Positions 1 through 6,278 of a stretch of 6,876 nt of DNA are shown one piece after another (positions within the stretch are counted from its first letter, which is position 1; every line of letters begins with the position of its first letter). Made by a program: the position numbers and the translations under genes. This DNA comes from Candidatus Acidiferrales bacterium (GTDB lineage Bacteria; Acidobacteriota; Terriglobia; Acidiferrales; UBA7541): assembly GCA_955651735.1 (NCBI GenBank), contig CATPAM010000443.1:1-6876 (forward strand), read 5' to 3'. Below the pieces are notes generated by a model. It did no database searches, was not told where the DNA came from, and worked only from the letters and a program-made list of their open reading frames with translations.

Positions 1-1161
1 GTCCTGCACGTCGGCGAAAACGGTGGGCTCGATAAAGTAGCCCTTGTCTCCGACGCGATTGCCGCCGGCCACGAGCTTGGCCTTCTCCTTCTTGCCCGTG
101 TCGATGTAGCCCATCACTTTGTTGAACTGGTCTTGATCGACTTGCGGGCCCTGCTCGGTGTTCTTGTCGAAGGGATTGCCGACGGTGCGCTTCTTGGCAC
201 GCGCGACGCTCTTCTCCACGAATTCGTCGTAGGCTTTTTCTTCGACGTAGAGGCGCGAGCCGGCGCAGCAGCACTGGCCTTGGTTGAAGAAGAGCGCGAA
301 GTGCGCGCCTTCGATGGCTTTTTCCATATCTGCGTCGGCGAAGACGATGTTGGGACTCTTGCCGCCGAGTTCGAGGGTGACACGCTTGAGATTCGAATCA
401 GCAGCGGCGCGCATGATCAGATGGCCGACTTCGGTGGAGCCGGTGAAGGCGACTTTGTCGACATCCATGTGGCGCGCGATAGCGGCGCCAGCAGTCGGGC
501 CGTAGCCGGGAAGAAGATTTAGCACGCCCGGCGGGAAGCCGGCTTCGAGAGCAAGTTCGCCGATGCGCAACGCGGTGAGCGGAGTTTGCTCCGCGGGCTT
601 CATCACGACCGTGCAGCCGGAGGCCAGGGCCGGACCGAGCTTCCAGGCCTGCATCAACATCGGGAAATTCCAAGGGATGATTTGGCCAACGACGCCGACG
701 GGTTCGTGCTTGGTGTAGCAGAAATAGGGGCCGTTGACGGGGATGGTCTTGCCCTGAATTTTGTCAGCCCAGCCAGCGAAGTAGCGGTAGCAGGCGATGG
801 TGAGGGCGACGTCGGCGGCGCGAGCGACGTGATAGGGCTTGCCATTGTCGAGGGCTTCGAGCTGCGCGAGTTCATCGGCGTGTTTCTCGACGAGGTCAGC
901 GAGCTTGTACATGAGATTGCCGCGCTGCGAGGCGGACATTTTCTTCCACGCGCCTTTTTCAAAGGCGGCGCGGGCGGCGCTGACGGCCTTGTCGACATCG
1001 GGAGCGTCAGCTTCGGCTACTTGGGTAATGACTTCGCCGGTTGAGGGATTGATGGTCGGGAAAGTTTTGCCGGATGCACTGTTGACCCACTGCCCGTTGA
1101 TGAGCAGTTTGGTGGCGCTGATTTTGACAGTAGGTTCGAACGCGGTCGTTGCCGTTGCCAT
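1..1161 (-). CDS. Aldehyde dehydrogenase, NAD(P)-dependent (3' end outside window)
   Basis: The first 387 residues read open to the left edge, so roughly the last 100-110 residues of a family usually near 490-500 aa are missing. The protein begins [10 protein letters not shown]. It shows the ALDH superfamily landmarks in order: IPWNFP with the oxyanion-hole Asn at residue 165, the nucleotide-binding FTGSTEVG near 240-246, the general base Glu264 in LELGGKSP, and the catalytic Cys298 in the middle of [13 protein letters not shown]. The triple-Cys box resembles the ALDH1/ALDH2-type class. The enzyme should oxidise an aldehyde to the acid in the cytoplasm; the substrate cannot be read from the sequence. 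A link to putrescine-derived aldehydes is possible given the agu genes upstream, but they are 4 kb away and this is speculation. The start is set by a perfect AGGAGG site 4 nt before the ATG. The gene has its own 281-nt upstream spacer and is probably transcribed separately from the transporter gene. Confidence 0.96.
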   Translation of the reverse strand, partial: MATATTAFEPTVKISATKLLINGQWVNSASGKTFPTINPSTGEVITQVAEADAPDVDKAVSAARAAFEKGAWKKMSASQRGNLMYKLADLVEKHADELAQLEALDNGKPYHVARAADVALTIACYRYFAGWADKIQGKTIPVNGPYFCYTKHEPVGVVGQIIPWNFPMLMQAWKLGPALASGCTVVMKPAEQTPLTALRIGELALEAGFPPGVLNLLPGYGPTAGAAIARHMDVDKVAFTGSTEVGHLIMRAAADSNLKRVTLELGGKSPNIVFADADMEKAIEGAHFALFFNQGQCCCAGSRLYVEEKAYDEFVEKSVARAKKRTVGNPFDKNTEQGPQVDQDQFNKVMGYIDTGKKEKAKLVAGGNRVGDKGYFIEPTVFADVQD

Positions 1162-1165
1162 GAAG

Positions 1166-1171
1166 CCTCCT
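1166..1171 (-). promoter_or_regulatory. Ribosome binding site of the aldehyde dehydrogenase
   Basis: AGGAGG on the minus strand, 4 nt before the ATG at 1161-1159. It is the strongest Shine-Dalgarno match in the window and fixes the start against longer upstream readings. Confidence 0.85.
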
Positions 1172-1255
1172 AATTTTGGTTCGCGCGAAAGGTGGGTGCG
1201 GGGCGCTACCCTTATACTGCAAGCTCCGCGGGGCGCGAACTGTTGCCAAGAGGGC

Positions 1256-1284
1256 ATCGTACACCTGGGGAAAGAATAGGACAA
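1256..1284 (-). promoter_or_regulatory. Candidate sigma-70 promoter for the aldehyde dehydrogenase
   Basis: On the minus strand TTGTCC (1284-1279) and TACGAT (1261-1256) are separated by exactly 17 nt, each matching consensus at 4 of 6 positions. The leader would be about 85-90 nt. A competing -10 element, TATAAG at 1216-1211, lies closer to the gene but has only a poor -35 (TTCGCG, 1239-1234). Which one is used, if either, cannot be decided by eye. Confidence 0.35.
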
Positions 1285-1299
1285 GAGAACTCGGAGGGG

Positions 1300-1328
1300 A
1301 AAAAGCCGGTCCCTCGCGTCGCTCGGGA
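1300..1328 (-). terminator. Terminator-like hairpin with T-run after the MFS gene
   Basis: On the minus strand the 19 nt from 1328 to 1310 can fold: four outer base pairs (TCCC with GGGA), two G/A mismatches, then a short G-C inner stem. CCGGC and five T residues (1304-1300) follow. The mismatches make the stem imperfect. The sequence also belongs to a repeat-like stretch (GTCATCCCGAGCGACGCGAGGGA, shown here only by position 1310-1332), so terminator function is an inference. It lies 115-143 nt past the transporter stop codon. Confidence 0.35.
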
Positions 1329-1395
1329 TGACAATTGCGATTGTGATTTGGCGATTGGCTGACACATGCGGATACGGCTGACATCCTGCAAGCGA

Positions 1396-1437
1396 CGGCC
1401 CTTCGAGGCTCAGGATAAACAAGACCGCCGCACTCCA
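1396..1437. repeat. Intergenic dispersed repeat, copy 1
   Basis: A 42-nt stretch beginning CGGCCCTTCGAGGCTCAGG and ending CCGCACTCCA, just after the MFS stop codon. It matches 4769-4809 in the same orientation with two substitutions and one 1-nt indel. Read on the minus strand it encodes the spurious peptide [14 protein letters not shown]. Its place in a spacer and its similarity to the other copy argue for a dispersed noncoding repeat rather than a gene. Confidence 0.75.
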
Positions 1438-1442
1438 TCTGT

Positions 1443-2732
1443 CTAGTCGGCGGGGCCGGGGGAGACGGCAGGTTTTGCAGTCGGTTGCGGGGCAGAGGCG
1501 TCTGCGCGGGTGACGTAGGAGGCGAGGAGGAGGCTGGAGGTAAGAAGGGCGCCGGCGAGGAAGTAGGGGGCGCCGGGGAAGTGGATCGGCGTGAATGGGG
1601 AGATGGCGATGGCGAGGACTTGGGTGAAGAGGAGCGGGCCGATCATGCCGGTGATCGCGCGGACGCTGTTAATGGCGCCCTGGAGTTTGCCTTGCGAACT
1701 GGGATCGACGCGGCGGGACATCAGCGACTGCATGGAGGGGCCCGCTATGCCCCAGAGGCCGAGGAAGGGAATGGCGCAGAGAAACATCCAGCCGCGCGGG
1801 GCAAAGGCGAAGCTCAAGAATCCGAGCGTGCCGAAGGTCAGGCCGGAAAGGACGCTGCGGCGTTCGCCGAAACGTCGGACGAAAGGACCGACGAGCGTGC
1901 CGGAGACGATGCTGGTGCTGATGCCTACGACGGCGAGGGCCAGGCCGACGTCGCGGCCGTTCCAGGCGTAGCGATATTGGGTGTAGAGGACAAAGACGGC
2001 GGGGAGAGATTGCTGGGCGAGGTAGAAGAGAGTCATGACGGTGGCGAGGCCGAAGAGCTGCCGATGGGAACGAAGGAGCGTGAGGGAGCCGAGCGGATTG
2101 GCCATGTGCCAGGCGGATTTGGAGCGGCGCTCCTTCGGAAGAGATTCCGGGAGAACGAAGAAGCCGTACAAGGCGTTGGCTAAGCTGAGGCAGGCGGCGG
2201 CCCAAAAGGGGAAGCGGAGATTGATGTTGCCGAGGAATCCGCCGACCGCGGGGCCGATGATGAAGCCCATGCCGAAGGATGCGGCCAGATAGCCGAATTG
2301 TTTGGCGCGTTTTTCGGGAGGAGTGACGTCGGTGACATAGGCGAAGGCGCTGGAGATGTTGGAGGCGGTGATGCCGGAGATGATGCGGCCGACGAGGAGC
2401 CATTTGAGGGAAGGCGCCAGGGCCATGAAGATGTAGTCGAGCCCGAGGCCGAAACACGAAATGAGAATGACCGGGCGGCGGCCGAAGCGGTCGGACCACG
2501 CGCCAAGAATGGGGGAAAAAATAAACTGCATGAGCGCCCAGGCGAAGCCGAAATAGCCGGTGATGGCGGCGGCGCGGGCGATGTTGCCGCCCTCGAACTG
2601 GATGATAAGGTTGGGGAGAACGGGGGCGATGATACCGAAAGCGAGAAAATCAAAGAGCACGGTGACGAGGATGAAGACGAAGGCGGCGCGGCTGGCTTGA
2701 GGCTGCGGAGTTGAGGGCGCGGCGGAGGACAA
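1443..2732 (-). CDS. MFS efflux transporter, TetA-like (TCR/Tet family)
   Basis: With a TTG start at 2732 the product is 429 aa, slightly longer than typical TetA proteins of about 400 aa. The first transmembrane helix (about 16-38) carries [15 protein letters not shown]. Motif A is [11 protein letters not shown] at 77-87 in the loop between helices 2 and 3, motif B is around [10 protein letters not shown] (112-121), and motif C is [13 protein letters not shown] (156-168). [13 protein letters not shown] (191-203) ends the first six-helix half, and a second hydrophobic half follows, consistent with a 12-helix inner-membrane antiporter. The family exports small molecules against protons. TetA-like sequence does not prove tetracycline export, and the true substrate is unknown. 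A longer reading to another TTG at 2810 is open but would start inside a hairpin repeat and upstream of the likely -10 element. The gene stands apart, with a 140-nt gap before it and 281 nt after it. Confidence 0.92.
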   Translation of the reverse strand: MSSAAPSTPQPQASRAAFVFILVTVLFDFLAFGIIAPVLPNLIIQFEGGNIARAAAITGYFGFAWALMQFIFSPILGAWSDRFGRRPVILISCFGLGLDYIFMALAPSLKWLLVGRIISGITASNISSAFAYVTDVTPPEKRAKQFGYLAASFGMGFIIGPAVGGFLGNINLRFPFWAAACLSLANALYGFFVLPESLPKERRSKSAWHMANPLGSLTLLRSHRQLFGLATVMTLFYLAQQSLPAVFVLYTQYRYAWNGRDVGLALAVVGISTSIVSGTLVGPFVRRFGERRSVLSGLTFGTLGFLSFAFAPRGWMFLCAIPFLGLWGIAGPSMQSLMSRRVDPSSQGKLQGAINSVRAITGMIGPLLFTQVLAIAISPFTPIHFPGAPYFLAGALLTSSLLLASYVTRADASAPQPTAKPAVSPGPAD

Positions 2733-2737
2733 GTTAG

Positions 2738-2742
2738 CTCCT
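2738..2742 (-). promoter_or_regulatory. Ribosome binding site fixing a TTG start for the MFS gene
   Basis: AGGAG on the minus strand, 5 nt before the TTG at 2732-2730. No ATG or GTG lies near it in frame before the first helix, so this site decides in favour of the 429-aa product. Confidence 0.7.
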
Positions 2743-2754
2743 AGGGAATGGGAG

Positions 2755-2760
2755 ATTGTA
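2755..2760 (-). promoter_or_regulatory. Candidate -10 element for the MFS gene
   Basis: TACAAT on the minus strand, 5 of 6 to consensus. It would place the transcript start about 15 nt before the TTG, a short leader just containing the Shine-Dalgarno site. No convincing -35 is seen at 16-18 nt spacing (TGTCCC/GTCCCC region), so it is only a candidate. Confidence 0.35.
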
Positions 2761-2800
2761 GCGGGGAACTTGAGAAGGGGACAGAGGATTCCATATTCGC

Positions 2801-2821
2801 GCGCCAGCAAGATGCTGGCGC
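2801..2821. repeat. Perfect palindromic hairpin, REP-like
   Basis: GCGCCAGC (2801-2808), loop AAGAT, then GCTGGCGC (2814-2821): an 8-bp perfect G/C-rich stem. It lies 52 nt past the rnj stop and before the transporter promoter. No T-run follows on the minus strand, so it is not a classic intrinsic terminator. It could stabilise the rnj mRNA 3' end or be one copy of a genome-wide palindromic repeat. Similar hairpins are frequent between genes in soil bacteria, from memory only. Confidence 0.65.
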
Positions 2822-2872
2822 TACGCGGGGACGCGCTGAAGCCCGCCCCTGCAACAGCCCGAGCCTGTACAC

Positions 2873-4543
2873 CTAGACCTCGAGGATTACGGGAAGGATT
2901 AGGGGGCGCTTGGAGGTTTGTTTGTTGATGTAGCGCTTCAGGTCTACGCGGATTTTTTCTTTGATTACGGACCAGTCGGATTTTTCTTCGGCGTTGGATT
3001 GTTCGACGGTCTTCAGGACTACTTCGCGGGCGCCGGCGAGGAATTCGGTGCCGTTGTCGCTGAACATGCCGCGTGTGACGATTTCGGGTTGCGATTCCAT
3101 GCGACCGGTGTGTTTGTCGATCGCGATGATGGGAACGACAACGCCGTCTTCGGAGAGATGCTTGCGATCGCGGATGACGACTTCCTCGATTTCCTCTAGA
3201 GAGCCGGAGTCGACACAGACGCGGCCGGCGGTTACGGGATCGCGGCGGTAGGCGCCGTCTTCGGTGAATTCCAGGGTGTGGCCGTCTTCGAGAACCAGGA
3301 TTTCACCGGAGACGCAGCCGAGTTGATAAGCGAGCGCGGCGTGGCGGAAGAGATGGCGGTATTCGCCGTGAACGGGAATGAAATATTTCGGCTTCACGAG
3401 TTGCAAGATAAGTTTTTGTTCTTCCTGGCTGGCGTGACCGGAGACGTGAATGGTGCCGGCGGAATTGTCGTAATAAACGAGGGCGCGGCGGCGGAACATG
3501 TGGTCGAGCATGCGGAAGATGGCTTTTTCGTTTCCGGGAATGATGCGGGCGGAAAGGATAACGGAGTCGTTTTCGTCGACGGAGACGAAGCGATGGTTAT
3601 CGACCGCGATGCGCGAGAGCGAAGACATGGGCTCGGCCTGGCTGCCGCTGGCGAGGATGACCAGGCGCTTGGGGTCGAAGCCGCGAATGTCCGGCGGGCG
3701 GACGACCATGCCGTCGGGGATGCGGAGATATTCGAGGGAGTGGGCAATTTCGACGTTGTCGACCATGCTGCGGCCGACGAAAGCGACTTTGCGGCCGACG
3801 CGGGCAGCGATGTCGATGACCTGCTGGATGCGGTGGATTGACGAGGCGAAACAAGAAAGGATGACGCGGCGCGGGGCAGAGCGGCAAAGTTCTTCGATGC
3901 GCGGGACGACGTTGCGCTCGGAACCGGTAAAGCCGGGGCGCTCGACGTTGGTGGAGTCGGAGAAAAGGGCAAGGACGCCTTCATGTCCGTAGCGGGCGAA
4001 GGCGTGGAGATCGAAAGGAGCGCCGCCGACGGGGGTTTGGTCAATCTTGAAGTCGCCGGTGTGAATGATGACGCCGAGAGGAGTACGGACCGCGAGTGCG
4101 ACGCAATCGATGGTGCTGTGGGTTACGGGAATGAATTCGATTTCGAAGGGGCCGATTTCGACGAGGCGGCCGCCGGGGATGACTTCGCGGAGCGTAGTGG
4201 ATTGGAGCAGGCAAGCTTCATCGAGGCGTTTTTTTACGAGCGCTAGGGTGAAGCGCGTTCCGTAGACCGGGACGTTGAGGTCGCGAAGGATGTAGGGGAG
4301 CGCGCCGATGTGATCTTCATGGCCGTGGGTGAGAACGATGGCGCGGACATGGGCGCGGTTTTGTTTCAGGTAGGTGATGTCGGGGATGACCAGGTCGACG
4401 CCGAGGAGTTCGGACTCGGGGAACATCATGCCGGCGTCGATGACGAGGATGTCGTCGCCGAGCCGCAGGGCCATCATGTTCATGCCGAATTCGCCGAGGC
4501 CGCCTAGCGGGATGGCGGTGAGGGATTGCGCAGGCTTGCTCAA
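2873..4543 (-). CDS. rnj: Ribonuclease J
   Basis: A 556-aa product, full length for this family of metallo-beta-lactamase/beta-CASP nucleases, which combine endonuclease and 5'-to-3' exonuclease activity in mRNA decay and RNA maturation in the cytoplasm. The N-terminal part has PLGGLGEFGMNMM and the zinc motif HGHEDH at 73-78 (His73, His75, Asp77, His78). Further ligands are His142 (PVTHS), Asp164 (HTGDFK) and His392 (IPVHGEYRH). The beta-CASP domain occupies roughly residues 210-350, and SGHASQEEQ at 368-376 carries the conserved catalytic-region histidine (His370). The C-terminal domain after about residue 440 ends in RPLILPVILEV, the usual RNase J tail. No active-site residue is missing. 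The start is TTG, with a GGAGA site 10 nt upstream and an extended -10 just before it. The gene stands alone between two spacers. A metallo-hydrolase of other function is very unlikely given the end-to-end match. Confidence 0.97.
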   Translation of the reverse strand: MSKPAQSLTAIPLGGLGEFGMNMMALRLGDDILVIDAGMMFPESELLGVDLVIPDITYLKQNRAHVRAIVLTHGHEDHIGALPYILRDLNVPVYGTRFTLALVKKRLDEACLLQSTTLREVIPGGRLVEIGPFEIEFIPVTHSTIDCVALAVRTPLGVIIHTGDFKIDQTPVGGAPFDLHAFARYGHEGVLALFSDSTNVERPGFTGSERNVVPRIEELCRSAPRRVILSCFASSIHRIQQVIDIAARVGRKVAFVGRSMVDNVEIAHSLEYLRIPDGMVVRPPDIRGFDPKRLVILASGSQAEPMSSLSRIAVDNHRFVSVDENDSVILSARIIPGNEKAIFRMLDHMFRRRALVYYDNSAGTIHVSGHASQEEQKLILQLVKPKYFIPVHGEYRHLFRHAALAYQLGCVSGEILVLEDGHTLEFTEDGAYRRDPVTAGRVCVDSGSLEEIEEVVIRDRKHLSEDGVVVPIIAIDKHTGRMESQPEIVTRGMFSDNGTEFLAGAREVVLKTVEQSNAEEKSDWSVIKEKIRVDLKRYINKQTSKRPLILPVILEV

Positions 4544-4553
4544 GTAAAAGATA

Positions 4554-4558
4554 TCTCC
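4554..4558 (-). promoter_or_regulatory. Weak ribosome binding site for rnj (TTG start)
   Basis: GGAGA on the minus strand with a 10-nt spacer to the TTG at 4543-4541. The long spacer and TTG start suggest modest initiation. No alternative ATG or GTG lies in frame close by, and the protein alignment expected for RNase J begins right here. Confidence 0.55.
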
Positions 4559-4573
4559 AATGTGTAATAGGGA

Positions 4574-4582
4574 ATCGTATCA
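4574..4582 (-). promoter_or_regulatory. Candidate extended -10 promoter for rnj
   Basis: TGATACGAT on the minus strand fits the TGn-plus-hexamer form of an extended -10 (TACGAT, 4 of 6). It would start transcription about 25 nt before the TTG, leaving room for the GGAGA site. No good -35 is visible at 17 nt, which extended -10 promoters can tolerate. Confidence 0.4.
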
Positions 4583-4601
4583 CAGGGAGAGAGGGGAAGT
4601 T

Positions 4602-4615
4602 GACAGTCGACAGTC
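4602..4615. repeat. Tandem heptamer GACAGTC x2 upstream of rnj
   Basis: Two perfect copies of GACAGTC back to back, followed by a further partial GA. They lie 20-33 nt upstream of the extended -10 element, where an activator or repressor could bind, but they could equally be a short simple-sequence tract. Confidence 0.5.
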
Positions 4616-4768
4616 GAGAGGAAGGGAAGGAAGAAATGAAGATATCGCAGAGACGCTGAGGAGCGCGGAGGCAACGCGGTCTCGGCAGGCAGGCTTCGCT
4701 CGGGTGACACTCATGGAGACGCGCATGTCCCGGTGGGGAATTGGTCGCTGTCGGCGGCTTGGTAAAAG

Positions 4769-4809
4769 CGGCCCTTCGAGGCTCAGGGTAAACAGACCAC
4801 CGCACTCCA
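4769..4809. repeat. Intergenic dispersed repeat, copy 2
   Basis: A 41-nt stretch matching 1396-1437 except for two substitutions and one missing A. As with copy 1, it begins within 10 nt of a gene's stop codon (the glsB-like gene) and lies in the same orientation relative to that gene. A second short match, TCGCTCGGG(A)TGACA, lies at similar distance in both copies (1319-1333 and 4696-4709), so the two may be parts of one composite element of about 115-120 bp with a diverged middle. Confidence 0.75.
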
Positions 4810-4817
4810 CAAAATTC

Positions 4818-5120
4818 TTAGCCGCCGGAACTGAAGAGGTGGGCGATGGCGACGATTATGACGGCACCGACCGTTGCCGCTGCCAGGCTATATAGGAAGC
4901 TGCTGGAGTAGCCCACAATGCCGAGCTTCGTGAAAATCCACCCGCCGAGCACGCCGCCGATGAGTCCAAGAACAATGTCGGTGATGCAGCCGAAGCCACG
5001 GCCGCGGGAGATTTTCCCGGCGAGCCAGCCAGCGAGCAGGCCGAGTATCAGCCAGCCTATCAGCGAGCGCGTCTCGAGTGGACCTATGTGTCCTGGGATT
5101 TGCAGCAGCGTTGCGAGCAT
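4818..5120 (-). CDS. GlsB/YeaQ/YmgE family small membrane protein
   Basis: A 100-aa protein with three hydrophobic segments at about 19-36, 45-65 and 75-95. Between the first two lies the glycine-rich family signature: GLLAGWLAGKISRGRGFG (28-44), then DIVLGLIGGVLGGWIF (48-63). This is the pattern of the transglycosylase-associated protein family, small inner-membrane proteins induced by stress in several bacteria; their molecular role is not settled and no transglycosylase activity is implied. The length is a little above the usual 80-90 aa because of about 15 extra N-terminal residues. The ATG at 5120 is chosen because AGGAG lies 5 nt before it; the open frame extends to an ATG at 5165, but that would bury the Shine-Dalgarno site inside the coding region. 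It sits 79 nt after aguA and may be co-transcribed or use its own weak promoter. Confidence 0.9.
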   Translation of the reverse strand: MLATLLQIPGHIGPLETRSLIGWLILGLLAGWLAGKISRGRGFGCITDIVLGLIGGVLGGWIFTKLGIVGYSSSFLYSLAAATVGAVIIVAIAHLFSSGG

Positions 5121-5125
5121 GAAGT

Positions 5126-5130
5126 CTCCT
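5126..5130 (-). promoter_or_regulatory. Ribosome binding site of the GlsB-like gene
   Basis: AGGAG on the minus strand (in AAGGAGAC), 5 nt before the ATG at 5120-5118. It decides the shorter 100-aa product over a 115-aa reading. Confidence 0.75.
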
Positions 5131-5163
5131 TGGAAGGGAAGGGAGATCGATTTGGGTACGGGC

Positions 5164-5169
5164 ATTCTA
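5164..5169 (-). promoter_or_regulatory. Possible -10 element for the GlsB-like gene
   Basis: TAGAAT on the minus strand, 5 of 6 to consensus, 44 nt before the ATG in the 79-nt gap after aguA. The upstream region offers no clear -35 (TCACCT at 17 nt spacing), so independent transcription is only a possibility. Confidence 0.25.
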
Positions 5170-5199
5170 GCGCAAGTGGGGAATAAAGGTGAGTGAACT

Positions 5200-6273
5200 T
5201 CACGCGCCGGCGGGTTGCTGTTGGGTCATGCAATGCAGCGTGCCCAGGCCGAGGACCAGATCGCGGCAGGCGATGCCGACGACTTCGCGGCCGGGGAATA
5301 GGCCGGCGAGGGTGTTGAGAGCCACGCGATCGTTGGGATCGTTAAACGTGGGGACCATGACGAGTTTGTTGGCGATGTAGAAATTGGCGTAGCTGGCGGG
5401 GAGCCGCTGATTGTCAAAATAAATGGGCGCGGGCATGGGAAGAGTTTCGATGCGGAAGGGGCGGCTGTTGAGGTCTTTCATGGACTTCAGGAGGGCGAGG
5501 TTCTCCTGAAGGGGGACGTAGTTGGCGTCGTGGGGATCCTGCTCGACGACGGTGACGATGGTGGTGGGACTGACGAAGCGGGCGAGATCGTCGACATGGC
5601 CGTGCGTGTCGTCACCGGCGATGCCATTTTTCAGCCACAGAACCTGGGTAACGCCGAGATAGCTGCGGAAGACGTGGGCGTAGTCTTCGCGGGTGAATCC
5701 GTGATTGCGCTGCTGGCGCTTGCTGAGCAAGCACTCTTCGGTGGTGAGCAGGGAGCCGCGGCCGTTGACGTCGATGCTGCCGCCTTCGAGGACGACGCGG
5801 CGACCCTTGTAGGAGGGCTGCCAGACGAGGCGCTTTAGTTTCTTGTTTACGTTGGTGACCGCGATGGCATCTTTGTTGTGATTGCTGTATTTGGCCCAGC
5901 CGTTGAAGAACCAATGGGTGTAGGCGACTTCGCCGGCGCTGCTTCTGACGCAGATGGGGCCGGAGTCGCGCATCCAGCCGCGGTCGGTGGGGACGCGGAA
6001 GAAATCGACGGCGGCGAGATGCACGCCGGATTTTTTCAGGATTTCGCGCACGTGCGATTCGGCGGCACGGTTTTGGACGAGCAGGTAGACGCGCTCGACG
6101 CGCGCGAGATGGCGAACGATTTCGGCGTAGGCCCAGGGGATGGCGGGAAATTTTCCGGGCCAGTCGGCTTGTTCGTGGGGCCAGCCGAGCCAGGTGGCTT
6201 CGTGGTGCTCCCACTCAGCAGGCATCCAGAGACCACGTTCGAAAGGAGTGGAGGCGCTCGCGGGTGTGGGCAT
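5200..6273 (-). CDS. aguA: Agmatine deiminase
   Basis: A 357-aa cytoplasmic enzyme of the PAD_porph (peptidylarginine deiminase-like) family, expected to hydrolyse agmatine to N-carbamoylputrescine and ammonia. Active-site motifs appear in order: RGWMRDSGP with Asp103, EGGSIDVNGRGSLLTTEECLL from Glu163, GDDTHGHVDDLARFV with His226 and Asp228, YANFYIANK (295-303), and LGLGTLHCMTQQQPA with the nucleophile Cys348 near the C terminus. Length fits bacterial members (about 340-370 aa). The ATG at 6273 lies 5 nt after the stop of the amidase gene upstream; the frame stays open further back, but that stretch is arginine/proline-rich shadow of aguB. There is no strong Shine-Dalgarno, so translation may be coupled to aguB. 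The partner gene supports agmatine as substrate. Some motifs differ from the plant/Pseudomonas type (GDDTHGHVDD rather than a DTxGHVDN form), so a related guanidino substrate is not excluded. Confidence 0.92.
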   Translation of the reverse strand: MPTPASASTPFERGLWMPAEWEHHEATWLGWPHEQADWPGKFPAIPWAYAEIVRHLARVERVYLLVQNRAAESHVREILKKSGVHLAAVDFFRVPTDRGWMRDSGPICVRSSAGEVAYTHWFFNGWAKYSNHNKDAIAVTNVNKKLKRLVWQPSYKGRRVVLEGGSIDVNGRGSLLTTEECLLSKRQQRNHGFTREDYAHVFRSYLGVTQVLWLKNGIAGDDTHGHVDDLARFVSPTTIVTVVEQDPHDANYVPLQENLALLKSMKDLNSRPFRIETLPMPAPIYFDNQRLPASYANFYIANKLVMVPTFNDPNDRVALNTLAGLFPGREVVGIACRDLVLGLGTLHCMTQQQPAGA

Positions 6274-6278
6274 GCGGA

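Noticed and set aside
1007..1438. Minus-strand 143-codon frame starting [14 protein letters not shown]
   Set aside because: Made of the intergenic repeat followed by an out-of-frame overlap with the aldehyde dehydrogenase start; not a gene.
1485..2183. Long plus-strand open frame (232 codons) opposite the MFS gene
   Set aside because: Low-complexity Glu/Gly/Ala-rich translation, no recognisable motif, lies wholly antisense to a clear transporter; a typical high-GC shadow frame.
3278..3841. Plus-strand open frame (187 codons) opposite rnj
   Set aside because: Antisense to conserved RNase J coding sequence, acidic low-complexity product without domain features.
4600..4605. TTGACA on the plus strand as a -35 box
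   Set aside because: A perfect hexamer, but no plus-strand gene lies downstream and I saw no matching -10 at proper spacing; chance match next to the heptamer repeat.
4580..4810. Minus-strand 76-codon frame in the glsB-rnj spacer
   Set aside because: Begins in the second repeat copy (MECGGL), has no ribosome binding site and no family-like sequence; read as noncoding.
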